From IMG/VR virus record IMGVR_UViG_3300005663_000003, positions 22,672-86,671 of that record: a stretch of 64,000 bases of DNA; one strand, 5' to 3'. Below are positions 36,019 to 43,537 of this stretch, in pieces; position 1 is the first letter of the stretch; the number at the start of each line of letters is the position of its first letter. The translations under genes and the position numbers were made by a program. The stretch is from a virus. The notes beneath the pieces were generated by a model that worked only from the letters and a program-made list of their open reading frames with translations, was not told the DNA's origin and made no database searches.

Positions 36019-36248
36019 GCGGATGCGAATTCGTAGGCAAGAGCGATGGTGACCGTGGGCGGTGCGGGGCTGAGGCTGGGGGCTTCAATCCCAAGAGCAA
36101 CGGTATGGACCTGCTCCCCTACTGCGTAGATTGTGGCGCCAACTTCTGTGAACACCACCTGGCCCGCCATCGTTGCGGCGCGATGGTTCGAGCAGGGACT
36201 AAGCGCGGAGATGCGCCAGCTCGTTACAGGGAGGAAATGGATGACTGA
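36015..36248 (+). CDS. AN1-like zinc-finger miniprotein
   Basis: 77 residues. The cysteine/histidine spacing C4, C17, then YCVDCGANFCEHHLARHRC follows the AN1/ZnF pattern (C-x2-C...FC-x2-H-x4-H-x-C), normally a two-zinc fold known mainly in cellular proteins. Overlaps its neighbours by 4-8 nt. Binding partner unknown; a role in redirecting host protein handling is speculation. Confidence 0.55.
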   Translation: MSGCEFVGKSDGDRGRCGAEAGGFNPKSNGMDLLPYCVDCGANFCEHHLARHRCGAMVRAGTKRGDAPARYREEMDD

Positions 36249-36561
36249 GCGCGAACCCAACCTGCGCCCCGGTGGCCTCCCCCTCATCGAGGTCGGCGAC
36301 CGCTGGCTGATCCGTCTGCGCGGGGCGACCAAGCTGCTCCCGTGCAAGGTGCTCGACAAGCGAGCGCGCGGCTACTGGCGTGTAGCTCTCGAAGACGGAC
36401 TGGGCCGCGTCGAGGTCCCGGCCACCTACTTCGTCGACCAGCTCCCGCCGGTCGACCCCACCCCCGTCGAACGCGACATCATGGTCGAGCTAGTGAGGCT
36501 CCGGCGCGAGGTCGCGCGCCTGGCCCTCGCGGTGTCCGCCATGCAACCCCCTGAGGAATAA
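36241..36561 (+). CDS. Hypothetical protein with beta barrel and coiled coil
   Basis: 106 residues from ATG 36241, behind GGGAGGAAATGG; the longer frame from 36133 overlaps the zinc-finger gene. An SH3-like beta part (WLIRLRGATKLLPCKVLDKR) is followed by a C-terminal helix (ERDIMVELVRLRREVARLAL). Last gene before promoter 3. Function unknown. Confidence 0.5.
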   Translation: MTEREPNLRPGGLPLIEVGDRWLIRLRGATKLLPCKVLDKRARGYWRVALEDGLGRVEVPATYFVDQLPPVDPTPVERDIMVELVRLRREVARLALAVSAMQPPEE

Positions 36562-36580
36562 GGGTTAACGGCAGGCTAGA

Positions 36581-36626
36581 AACTTTCTGAACTTTGTGTT
36601 GGACGTGACCGATTACCGTGTATACT
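36581..36626 (+). promoter_or_regulatory. Early-type promoter 3 with variant upstream element
   Basis: -35 TTGGAC (36599-36604), 16-bp spacer, -10 TATACT (36621-36626). Upstream 36581-36600 matches the promoter 1/2 element with one change in the second ACTTTCTG copy (ACTTTGTG). ATG 36634 lies 7 nt after the -10. Confidence 0.75.
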
Positions 36627-36672
36627 GAATGGCATGAGCAGCACGGCGAACAACACCACCAAGGAGACCAAC

Positions 36673-36816
36673 ATGAACAACACCTGCCCCACCCACGGAA
36701 ACACCCTCATCCTCTCCATGAGCGGCGGGGGCGTTTGCCTCTTCTGCAACCACAACAACTCGGTCCCCTCCCCCCAACTGGAGGCCCCACAACTCACCCC
36801 CAAGTCGGGGGTGTAG
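36673..36816 (+). CDS. Zinc-finger miniprotein
   Basis: 47 residues from ATG 36673, behind AAGGAGACC. An upstream in-frame ATG (36634) at the predicted transcription start would add 13 residues (MSSTANNTTKETN). Metal ligands CPTHG and CLFCNH are spaced as in a Cys3His zinc knuckle. First gene behind promoter 3. Confidence 0.6.
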   Translation: MNNTCPTHGNTLILSMSGGGVCLFCNHNNSVPSPQLEAPQLTPKSGV

Positions 36817-36818
36817 CC

Positions 36819-37007
36819 GTGAAGCGCCTTCCCCTGATCCTGTTCGCCGACGCGGCGACCGTCGCCCATTACCGTGACCGCCTCGACCGTGCCGCGACGC
36901 TGCTCCGGGTTCCTCCTCGTGGCCCCGTCTTCGAGGACGATGAGCCCGAGGGCGAGCCGCAGACGTGGAACGACTACGCCGAGTGCGTAGCGGATGGATA
37001 CGCATGA
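36819..37007 (+). CDS. Small hypothetical protein
   Basis: 62 residues from GTG 36819, two bases after the previous stop. MKRLPLILFADAATVAHYRD opens an alpha/beta segment; acidic C-terminus. Stop overlaps the next ATG. No family recognised. Confidence 0.5.
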   Translation: MKRLPLILFADAATVAHYRDRLDRAATLLRVPPRGPVFEDDEPEGEPQTWNDYAECVADGYA

Positions 37008-37258
37008 GCGACCGAGATCAACGCTGCGCCCTGCGGGGCGCTGTCGGGCAACCGGCCTGCGCCCGCGCGCTCGTCGCTGCCGGGCGTGCGAAACTCGCGA
37101 AAGGGCTGCGCGTCGAGCTGTCCTACCCCTGCTTCGCGCGGGTGTTCGTAGTCTCGGCCTGCTACCCGCTGCGCGATGGCTCGGGCTGGTTCGTGCTGTT
37201 CGGCTCCGCTCTCGGCGTGCGCGTCGAGGATCGCAGCATCCTCCGGGTCGTCGTATGA
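37004..37258 (+). CDS. Small hypothetical protein
   Basis: 84 residues, ATGA overlaps on both sides. Rich in Cys, Ala and Val with a beta pattern (YPCFARVFVVSACYPLRDGS). No metal site is clear. Function unknown. Confidence 0.45.
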   Translation: MSDRDQRCALRGAVGQPACARALVAAGRAKLAKGLRVELSYPCFARVFVVSACYPLRDGSGWFVLFGSALGVRVEDRSILRVVV

Positions 37259-37479
37259 GCCTCCCGACCTGCGAGCGGTGTAAGGAGCGCCCGGCGACCG
37301 CCGTGACCCAGCACACCGCAGAGCTGCTCTGCGAGCCGTGCATCCGCGCGACGTGGAACGCGTGCGCCGGGTGCGGCCACCGCGCCAGCTACATCAAGCC
37401 AGGCGACGACTGCGCGAGTTGTGCCCGCGAGACGCGCGAGAGCAAGACCGAGGACCCCGACTACAACCGAGGACTGTGA
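37255..37479 (+). CDS. Double zinc-ribbon miniprotein
   Basis: 74 residues with four CxxC pairs: CERC (6-9), CEPC, CAGC and CASC. This would fold as two zinc ribbons or a treble-clef pair and could act in DNA/RNA binding or protein bridging. ATGA overlap with the previous gene. Function unknown. Confidence 0.6.
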   Translation: MSLPTCERCKERPATAVTQHTAELLCEPCIRATWNACAGCGHRASYIKPGDDCASCARETRESKTEDPDYNRGL

Positions 37480-37481
37480 CC

Positions 37482-37889
37482 ATGCGCCCAACTGAACGAC
37501 AGCGGACCGACGAACACCTGCGCCTCGTCGCCGAGGCGGGGATGCACGAACGCCAGCGCGACCGGCTGAGAACTGAGGCGCTCAGGCACGACGCCACCGC
37601 CAAGCGCCAGCGTGCGAAGCTCGCCGAGATGGAGAGCGCCCCCGAGAAGGCGGCTAGGCTCACGGGCGCGATCCTCAGGCCGCCGCGCAAGACGCTCGCG
37701 GGTGCGCCCCTCGACGTCGAGAGCATCAACGTCTACACCCCCGGCTGTCCCGCCGTTGTCCGCATCTTCATTCAACTCACGTGTGGCAAGGTCGCCGCCC
37801 TGGACATCTCGGAGCTGGACGCCTTCAAGCTGGAACGTCGCCTGGCTTGGAAGCTCGACGAACTCGACCGCGACAAAGCCAGCGAATAA
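37482..37889 (+). CDS. Hypothetical basic helical protein
   Basis: 135 residues from ATG 37482. An N-terminal Arg-rich coiled coil (residues 1-65) precedes an alpha/beta domain (CPAVVRIFIQLTCGKVAALD, then ELDAFKLERRLAWKLDEL). No family recognised. Confidence 0.5.
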   Translation: MRPTERQRTDEHLRLVAEAGMHERQRDRLRTEALRHDATAKRQRAKLAEMESAPEKAARLTGAILRPPRKTLAGAPLDVESINVYTPGCPAVVRIFIQLTCGKVAALDISELDAFKLERRLAWKLDELDRDKASE

Positions 37890-37898
37890 ACTATCTGA

Positions 37899-37928
37899 GT
37901 GACGAGTGACAGTCCCCTATGTTAGACT
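37899..37928 (+). promoter_or_regulatory. Possible promoter upstream of RHH regulator
   Basis: -35-like GTGACG (37899-37904), 18-bp spacer, -10 TAGACT (37923-37928), the same -10 as promoters at 34184 and 61289. The upstream ACTATCTGAGTGAC partly resembles the ACTTTCTG element. A leader with AAGGAG leads to ATG 37951. Confidence 0.45.
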
Positions 37929-37950
37929 CGTCCCAAGGAGACGGAAGCCC

Positions 37951-38385
37951 ATGACAGCCAAGACCAAGCGGCGCAAGAATGAGGGAACCCGAGGCCCCCG
38001 CAAGGGCCAGGGCGGACGACCTCGGCGAGTGATGAACGGCCAGCGCCGTAGCGTCCGGCTCGAATCGAGGGAGTGGCGCAAGCTGTTCCGCTACAGCAAC
38101 GGCACCAGCTACACGTCGCGGGTTCGCGACCTCGTCGAGCTGGCGAACAAGTCCACGAAGAAGGAGCGGGCCAAGCTCGCGACGAAGTGGAAGGAGATCA
38201 TCGCCACCGACCGGCGCGGCACCATGGTCGAGCCCACCGACCAGAGCATCCTCCTTGACGCCGAGACGTGGGACACGCTCGCCGAGCTGCTCCCCCTCGG
38301 GAGCTGGGCGGACAAGCTGCGCCAAGCGATGGAGCTGGCGAAGATCCAAACCACCAAGGCCAAGGAGAAGGCCAAGACCAAGTAG
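37951..38385 (+). CDS. Tandem ribbon-helix-helix-like DNA-binding regulator
   Basis: 144 residues from ATG 37951 (AAGGAG upstream; the longer frame from 37906 starts inside the promoter). Basic N-terminus. Two strand-helix-helix segments look alike: RRSVRLESREWRKLFRYSNG then YTSRVRDLVELAN, and QSILLDAETWDTLAELLPLG then SWADKLRQAMELA. Each fits a ribbon-helix-helix unit, so one chain could form an intramolecular dimer. A candidate for the factor binding the 9-bp tandem repeats at the early promoters (inference). Confidence 0.55.
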   Translation: MTAKTKRRKNEGTRGPRKGQGGRPRRVMNGQRRSVRLESREWRKLFRYSNGTSYTSRVRDLVELANKSTKKERAKLATKWKEIIATDRRGTMVEPTDQSILLDAETWDTLAELLPLGSWADKLRQAMELAKIQTTKAKEKAKTK

Positions 38386-38415
38386 ACACACCCCAAACAA
38401 GGAGACACGACACGA

Positions 38416-38820
38416 ATGAAGAAACTCAAGTTTAGCAGGCGAAAGCTGGACAAGCTCTCGAAGGCCATGAGAGGACGCGGCGCCATCGCCGAGGCGATCG
38501 GCATGAGTCGCCCGGCGGTGGACCGCTACTTCATCGGGAAGGCGATGCGGGCGGCGACATACGACAAACTGAACAAGCTCATCAAGAAACACAGCGGCGA
38601 GCAGGTCGAGGTCGACATCGGAACCGTGCCCGAGCCGAGGACTCTGGAGCAGGAGGGCGGCCACCTGTTCCGCCTGCTGTCCAAGGCGCTCGCGCGCAAC
38701 TCGGGAGTGGAGGCGCTCGGAGCGCAGCTCACTCGGATCGAAGGCCGCATCACCAGGATCGAGGAGAACCAGCGCGCCAGTCTGAGCGCGTGGAACATGC
38801 CCCAGGAGGCAGGACGATGA
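38416..38820 (+). CDS. Helix-turn-helix protein with coiled coil
   Basis: 134 residues, ribosome site AAGGAGACACG. Residues 10-60 form a helix-turn-helix (GAIAEAIGMSRPAVDRYFIG as turn and recognition helix). The C-terminal part is a coiled coil (LGAQLTRIEGRITRIEENQR) for oligomerisation. Likely a transcription regulator of the Cro/CI-like size class; stop overlaps the next ATG. Confidence 0.6.
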   Translation: MKKLKFSRRKLDKLSKAMRGRGAIAEAIGMSRPAVDRYFIGKAMRAATYDKLNKLIKKHSGEQVEVDIGTVPEPRTLEQEGGHLFRLLSKALARNSGVEALGAQLTRIEGRITRIEENQRASLSAWNMPQEAGR

Positions 38821-39689
38821 GCGACAACGGACACGGGATCACCACCGAGGTCGTGACCATCACGCCGACGATGGCGAAGAAGTGGCTAGCTGAAACCAAC
38901 TACGAGGAGAACCGCAACATCAGCAGGGGCCGGGTCGATTACTACGCGCGGCAGATCCGCGACGGTCGATGGGCCCTCAACGGCGAGACGATCATCTTCG
39001 ACACCGAGGGCGGGCTGCTCAACGGTCAGCACCGCCTAGAAGCAATCATCAAGGCGAAGAAGTCGGCGGTGGTTCTCGTCGTGCGGGGCGTCAAGGAGTC
39101 CGCGTTCTCGACCATGGACCAGGGCTACAACCGCAACGCGGGCCAGGTAATGGGGATGAAGGGTCTGAAGAACGCCAGCCTCAGGGCGGCGATTTGCCGG
39201 GCCCTGTTCATCTGGGAGGTCTCCGGCGGGCGGCTAAAGAACTACGGCAAGATCAGCCCCGACGAGCTGATGATGGTCCAGGACATCTACGCCGAGGAGA
39301 TCGACGCGGCGACCTCCTACTCGAACCGATGCCGTGGTGAGGTCCCTATGTCCAGCGGCGTCATCGGCCTCGGGCACATCCTCTTCACCAGGGCCAGGTC
39401 GACGAAGTGCGAAGAGTTCCTCCGGGTCTTCGAGGACGGGCTAACCGCCATCGCCGGACACCCCGCGCTCGTCCTCAGGCGTCGGCTGATGAAGGACAAG
39501 ATGAAGGACCGCCAGCTTCCCTTCGATGCACAGTGGGCGGCCATGATCCGAGCGTGGAATGCCTACGACAAGGGCGAGACGATCCGCACCATCATCGTCA
39601 AGCGCAACCCCGATGGCGAGTGGGTTCAGCAGGCCATCCGTGGACTCGGCGCGAAGGCCAAGCAGACGAAGCTCAAGGGCGTGAGCTGA
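38817..39689 (+). CDS. ParB-like/DGQHR-domain protein
   Basis: 290 residues from ATG 38817. Characteristic motif GGLLNGQHRLEAIIKAKKSA at residues 66-85 after RVDYYARQIRDGRWALNGET. This is the ParB/sulfiredoxin-like 'DGQHR' pattern, here with Asn in place of the usual Asp, found in many phages of actinobacteria and proteobacteria. Family members bind or nick DNA, but roles are not settled. Helical C-terminal part (residues 110-280). Confidence 0.7.
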   Translation: MSDNGHGITTEVVTITPTMAKKWLAETNYEENRNISRGRVDYYARQIRDGRWALNGETIIFDTEGGLLNGQHRLEAIIKAKKSAVVLVVRGVKESAFSTMDQGYNRNAGQVMGMKGLKNASLRAAICRALFIWEVSGGRLKNYGKISPDELMMVQDIYAEEIDAATSYSNRCRGEVPMSSGVIGLGHILFTRARSTKCEEFLRVFEDGLTAIAGHPALVLRRRLMKDKMKDRQLPFDAQWAAMIRAWNAYDKGETIRTIIVKRNPDGEWVQQAIRGLGAKAKQTKLKGVS

Positions 39690-39907
39690 TGGGCGGCGTC
39701 AAGCGCGCCACGTTCGCGTGCCCCTACTGCGGGCACGTCAACGTGGCGGCGGCGTCGAGCCTGAACGAAGGCGACAAGCTCGCGCGGTGCGACGCCGAGG
39801 AGAGCGGATGCGATCGTCAGTTCGTCGTGCGCTGGAACATCGCGGCGTCGGCGCGCGGCGTCGGCATCACCGACGAGCTGCCGAAGGTAATGAAGGAGGA
39901 GGGCTGA
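39689..39907 (+). CDS. Zinc-ribbon protein
   Basis: 72 residues from ATG 39689, in TGATG overlap. CPYCGHVN near residue 11 with two later cysteines (ARCDAEESGCDRQFVVRW) form a Cys4 zinc ribbon like those in transcription-associated proteins. It is followed by another TGATG overlap. Function unknown. Confidence 0.55.
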   Translation: MGGVKRATFACPYCGHVNVAAASSLNEGDKLARCDAEESGCDRQFVVRWNIAASARGVGITDELPKVMKEEG

Positions 39908-40113
39908 TGGCCGACCCAAACGAGACGGCCATCATCCTCAACGTGGTCGACGCGGTCGACAAGTGTGACACGCTGCCCGAGGTCATCGCGGCTCTCGTCG
40001 GAGCGGCCAACGATCTTGGCGCGTTCAAGAACATCGGAACCTGGGAGCTGGAGTCCCACCCCGAGCACGGCATCGTGAGGCTCGTGAGAAAGTCGGACAA
40101 CCGTGGCAATTGA
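39907..40113 (+). CDS. Small hypothetical protein
   Basis: 68 residues, helical N-terminus (ETAIILNVVDAVDKCDTLPE) then a short beta hairpin (WELESHPEHGIVRLVRKSDN). Overlaps the next start by 11 nt. No family recognised. Confidence 0.45.
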   Translation: MADPNETAIILNVVDAVDKCDTLPEVIAALVGAANDLGAFKNIGTWELESHPEHGIVRLVRKSDNRGN

Positions 40114-40954
40114 CACCAAAATTGAGTGGGCCGACAGCACTTTCAACCCGTGGTGGGGCTGCACGAAGATCAGCCCCGCTTGCGACAACTGCTACGCGGC
40201 GGCGACCGCCGCGCGGTGGGGCAAGGATGTCTGGGGTCAGGGCGTCGAACGCGAGAAGAAGATCGGAACCTGGAACGAGATGCGAAAGCTCAACCGGGCA
40301 ACGGCGCAGGCAATCGATGACGCGGTCGAGCTTCACCGACCACAGCCCCAGATGCCGCGCGTGTTCTGTGCGTCGATGGCAGACGTCTTCGACGCCGAGG
40401 TTGCGCAAGCCTGGCGTGAGGAGTTGTGGAACCTGATCGACGAGTGCGGACACCTGGTGTTCATGCTCCTCACGAAGCGTCCTGGAAATATCCGCAGGAT
40501 GCTCCCGGACCGTTGGCAGGAAGAAGGTATCCCCGAGCGGGTCTGGATCGGCACGACCGTCGAGAGTGACGACTACCGCTGGCGAATCGACGAGCTGATG
40601 CGCGTCCCGGCTGCGGTCAGGTTCCTCTCGGTCGAGCCCATGCTGGGCCCGGTCAACCTCGCCAGCCATCTCGGTCTCGGCCCGCTGCCCAACGGGGAGC
40701 GTGCGGAGCATGGAGGTCGCGGCATCCACTGGGTCATCTGCGGCGGCGAGTCCGGTCGCGGGTCGAGGCCGATGGAACTGGCGTGGGCGCGCGACCTGCG
40801 TGACCAGTGCGTGGCCTCGGACACTCCGTTCTTTTTTAAACAATGGGGACAGCACGACGCCCAGGGCAAGCGCGTCAAGTCGAAGCACGACGCGGGCCGC
40901 AGTCTCGACGGCGTCATCTGGAACCAGCTCCCGGCGGGGCTGGTGCGGGAGTGA
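40103..40954 (+). CDS. Phage Gp37/Gp68 family protein (DUF5131)
   Basis: 283 residues from GTG 40103. Diagnostic start TKIEWADSTFNPWWGCTKIS, then PACDNCYA with C20, C27 and C30, and later VFMLLTKRPGNIRRMLPDRW, VRFLSVEPMLGPV, WVICGGESGRGSRPMELAWA. This is the complete Gp37/Gp68 core, which resembles radical-SAM-type three-cysteine proteins with a TIM-barrel-like order. Reaction unknown. Full length. In other genomes it may pair with a three-Cys-motif partner protein, not visible here. Confidence 0.85.
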   Translation: MAIDTKIEWADSTFNPWWGCTKISPACDNCYAAATAARWGKDVWGQGVEREKKIGTWNEMRKLNRATAQAIDDAVELHRPQPQMPRVFCASMADVFDAEVAQAWREELWNLIDECGHLVFMLLTKRPGNIRRMLPDRWQEEGIPERVWIGTTVESDDYRWRIDELMRVPAAVRFLSVEPMLGPVNLASHLGLGPLPNGERAEHGGRGIHWVICGGESGRGSRPMELAWARDLRDQCVASDTPFFFKQWGQHDAQGKRVKSKHDAGRSLDGVIWNQLPAGLVRE

Positions 40955-41208
40955 ACAAGCTCCGCGAGCTGCTAGCGCTTTTGAAGAAGCTCCAGACCAT
41001 CGACAACACGGGGGACGCTGCGATGATGGCGGGGGACTTGCAGGACCCCGCCTACACCATCGAGCTGGAGAAGATCGTTAGCGGCACTCGGGATGCCGAT
41101 CTGTTCAGCGCCTACTTGGAATGGATGCTAGAAGACGCTGGCGGGCAGGGGCTACAAGACGTCATCGTTTCACGGCCTGGATACTTCGAGTGGCGACAGG
41201 CACTATGA
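40951..41208 (+). CDS. Small hypothetical protein
   Basis: 85 residues from GTG 40951 (GTGA overlap). Entirely helical with a leucine-rich start (RELLALLKKLQTIDNTGDAA). No family recognised. May be an accessory to the Gp37/Gp68 protein because of the overlap. Confidence 0.45.
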   Translation: MNKLRELLALLKKLQTIDNTGDAAMMAGDLQDPAYTIELEKIVSGTRDADLFSAYLEWMLEDAGGQGLQDVIVSRPGYFEWRQAL

Positions 41209-41465
41209 GCGACTACCCCGAGCACGACAAGATGCGCGAGGTCAAGCCCAAGAGCCAAGCCATCGGCGAGTTCCTCGAATGGCTGGAGGAACAGGGCATC
41301 TGGTTGGCGAACCACGCCGACAGCGACGTTCACCTGAGTCCGTTCTGGTATTCCAAGGAGAAGATCCTTGCCAAGTTCTTCGACATCGACCTGAAGAAGA
41401 TCGGCGAGGAGAAGGACGCGATGGTCGACGAGCTGCGAGCCATGAACGAACCGAGCCCACGATGA
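41205..41465 (+). CDS. Small acidic hypothetical protein
   Basis: 86 residues, ATGA overlap. It reads as a small helical domain with an FLEWLEEQGIWLANHADSDV motif, where a conserved-looking Trp pair lies, then FDIDLKKIGEEKDAMVDEL. A similar FDLDL occurs in the next gene. Function unknown. Confidence 0.5.
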   Translation: MSDYPEHDKMREVKPKSQAIGEFLEWLEEQGIWLANHADSDVHLSPFWYSKEKILAKFFDIDLKKIGEEKDAMVDELRAMNEPSPR

Positions 41466-41992
41466 CCTCCGACATCTACGAGGTCGACCGCGCGGGCTAC
41501 GGTGCGGCTGCCTTCGGCGACGGCCTGCCCCTCGCTCTCTTCAAGGTTCCAGTCCGTGACCCGGTATCGGTGGGCGCCGCGATCATGGCCGACTTCTTCG
41601 ACCTCGACCTGGGGGACCGTGAGGCCCTCGCCGACGGGCGAACGGCCATCACGATGGCGGGCAGGAAGGTCGACCGGCTGGGCCGCGAGCTGGCATCGAT
41701 CATCCTGGCAAGTCGCGAGAGCTTCACCTGGACAGCTCAGGAGCTGAGCAGCTTCATCGACGGCTCGCCCCGGGGGTGGGAGCACGGCGACCTGGTCTGG
41801 TTCCCTACCGGGAACGGGTGGGAAGCGGGTAGCATCGAAGCAGTGACCCGGCGCGCGAGCGGCATCGTCATCGACGCGATCGGCTCCGAGGATGACGGGG
41901 AGCCGATCAAGGCATCGGTGTCGGTCTCCAAGCTGCGCCACCGAGACAAAGCAAAGCAAGGGCGCGACCGCCCGGAGAAGGTGAAGCCGTGA
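41462..41992 (+). CDS. Hypothetical protein
   Basis: 176 residues, ATGA overlap. N-terminal DIYEVDRAGYGAAAFGDGLP; then VGAAIMADFFDLDLGDREAL. C-terminal segment (HGDLVWFPTGNGWEAGSIEA, then SVSVSKLRHR) looks like a small SH3-type beta domain. No family recognised. Confidence 0.5.
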   Translation: MTSDIYEVDRAGYGAAAFGDGLPLALFKVPVRDPVSVGAAIMADFFDLDLGDREALADGRTAITMAGRKVDRLGRELASIILASRESFTWTAQELSSFIDGSPRGWEHGDLVWFPTGNGWEAGSIEAVTRRASGIVIDAIGSEDDGEPIKASVSVSKLRHRDKAKQGRDRPEKVKP

Positions 41993-43101
41993 GCAAGTTC
42001 CGACCGTGTCCCGACTGCAAGGGCCTCGGTGTCGAAAGGCGCCGAGGCGTCATCGCCGAAGTTGACGCGCCATGCGGAAGGTGCAAGGGCGCGAAAGCCA
42101 TCGACGACCTCGGCGCGTGCGCGAAGATGGTCTATCCTCGCGTCAAGGCGGACGAGCGGCTCACCCTGCCGATACCCAAGGAGGGCCTGAGGGCGGGGAC
42201 GCGCATCGACCTCGGCACGACCTGCCCGTTCCCCGCCGACCGCGACTACCACGGGCAACTCCTCTGCGACGGTCACGCCCTGGCGAGAGCGATCGAAGGG
42301 AAGATGGCTTGTCCGACCTGCGGCGGCAACCCGACGAAGGGGATGCACCGTGGCGAGGTCGTCGGTCACGGCAAGGTGATGACCTGCTCCAGCTCCCAGC
42401 ACGAACGCGACCTGCAAGACGTGAGCGCCGCTCTACAGAAGGCGCTGAGCAAACGCGGACCTTTGCCTCCTGAGGAGGTAAGGACGATCGACGCCTTCCA
42501 GTCGACGTCGATCGACCTCGCCACCAGAGAGGTAGACGTGAGCTACGAACTCACCGAGCGTGAGACTCCGCGCACGCCGGGGACCATCCTCGTCGAAGGC
42601 GAGGAGCAACCTTGCCCCGGCGACTGCCGAAGGGGCTTGGTCCCCGCTCGTCACGGTTGGGGCGACTGTCCGGTGTGTTCGTCAGCTCCACCGCCGAAGG
42701 TCGTCGAATCGGCTACGCTCGATTCGGTCGACGTGATTCCGGGCGGCCTCGGCGTCAGGATGAGCAACGTCGTCTTTCGGCCGACTCCCGAGACGTCGCC
42801 GCTCATGGCCGCGATCGAGAACGGTGAGGTAGAGGACGTCGAGCCCGGCGAATCGTTGAGCTACGTGCCGCCCTACACCATTCCGATCGTCGAGACAGAG
42901 GAGGGTGTGACGTTGCTGATCGGTCCGAACATCCGGCAGCGTGTCGAGGCCCTCCCCGGGGATGAGATCCTCAAGAACATGGAGGACGAGGACGAAGACG
43001 AAGACGAAGACGAAGACGACGGATGGCGCTATGGTGATGAGTGCCTCACCGACGGCGAGCGCAACCCCTCAATGGGTGGTCCGCCACAGGATCGTGAATG
43101 A
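41989..43101 (+). CDS. Multi-zinc-finger (DnaJ-type CxxC) protein
   Basis: 370 residues from GTG 41989. Several CxxCxG-like clusters: CPDCKGLG (7-14), CGRCKGAK, CPTCGGN, CPGDCRRG and CPVC. This arrangement resembles the DnaJ central zinc region, but no J domain is present. Residues 230-320 are a beta-rich domain (SATLDSVDVIPGGLGVRMSN). An Asp/Glu run follows, encoded by a GAC-GAA microsatellite. Possible chaperone-like or nucleic-acid-binding role; unknown. Confidence 0.55.
   Translation: MSKFRPCPDCKGLGVERRRGVIAEVDAPCGRCKGAKAIDDLGACAKMVYPRVKADERLTLPIPKEGLRAGTRIDLGTTCPFPADRDYHGQLLCDGHALARAIEGKMACPTCGGNPTKGMHRGEVVGHGKVMTCSSSQHERDLQDVSAALQKALSKRGPLPPEEVRTIDAFQSTSIDLATREVDVSYELTERETPRTPGTILVEGEEQPCPGDCRRGLVPARHGWGDCPVCSSAPPPKVVESATLDSVDVIPGGLGVRMSNVVFRPTPETSPLMAAIENGEVEDVEPGESLSYVPPYTIPIVETEEGVTLLIGPNIRQRVEALPGDEILKNMEDEDEDEDEDEDDGWRYGDECLTDGERNPSMGGPPQDRE
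42985..43020 (+). repeat. GAC-GAR codon microsatellite
   Basis: Twelve alternating GAC/GAA(GAG) codons in 36 nt encode an Asp-Glu tract near the end of the multi-zinc-finger protein. Length could vary by replication slippage in multiples of three or six without breaking the frame. Confidence 0.8.
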
Positions 43102-43385
43102 GCATCCAGAGCGACGGCAACGCCTACCGCAAACGGAGCAGGTCGCACCCCGTCCACACGCGCATGGTGACGAAGCGCCGGGCCCGCGCGAACGGTGACA
43201 ACCTCAGCGACCCGCTTGCCATCGAAGGGCACAGGGCGCGCCCCGTGTCGTGCGGCTGTGGGTGGAGCGGAACGATGGACAAGCTGACGAACCCGGCCGG
43301 TGGACCGACACTCGGCGGCGTGAACCTCGGCCCCGGCTTCCCGGTCTGCCCAAAGTGCAAGACCGATGCGAGGCTCGAAGCGTGA
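43098..43385 (+). CDS. Zinc-ribbon protein
   Basis: 95 residues, ATGA overlap. Basic N-terminus (YRKRSRSHPVHTRMVTKRRA) then SCGCGWSGTM and VCPKCKTDA, a CxC/CxxC zinc ribbon. The basic start suggests nucleic-acid binding. Function unknown. Confidence 0.55.
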   Translation: MSIQSDGNAYRKRSRSHPVHTRMVTKRRARANGDNLSDPLAIEGHRARPVSCGCGWSGTMDKLTNPAGGPTLGGVNLGPGFPVCPKCKTDARLEA

Positions 43386-43537
43386 GGCAGCTCGCCGAGT
43401 TCGTCTGGGGTCCGAAGGACGCGATCGACCTGACGGTCGTCGTCGTCTGCGTCGTGGTCATCACCATCGCGTGGCTGCTCGATTTGTTCGACCGTTGGAG
43501 GATCAAGCGGAAACAGAAGAAACGAAACCAGAGGTAG
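43382..43537 (+). CDS. Single-pass membrane miniprotein
   Basis: 51 residues from GTG 43382. One strongly hydrophobic helix (LTVVVVCVVVITIAWLLDLF, residues 17-36) is followed by a very basic tail (RWRIKRKQKKRNQR), giving an N-out/C-in inner-membrane topology by the positive-inside rule. Its role may be host membrane modulation; unknown. Last gene before the structured gap. Confidence 0.55.
   Translation: MRQLAEFVWGPKDAIDLTVVVVCVVVITIAWLLDLFDRWRIKRKQKKRNQR

Noticed and set aside
40103-40954. A tRNA-modifying or queuosine-type radical-SAM enzyme
   Set aside because: The three-Cys spacing (C20, C27, C30) and the rest of the sequence match the Gp37/Gp68 family rather than any known modification enzyme.
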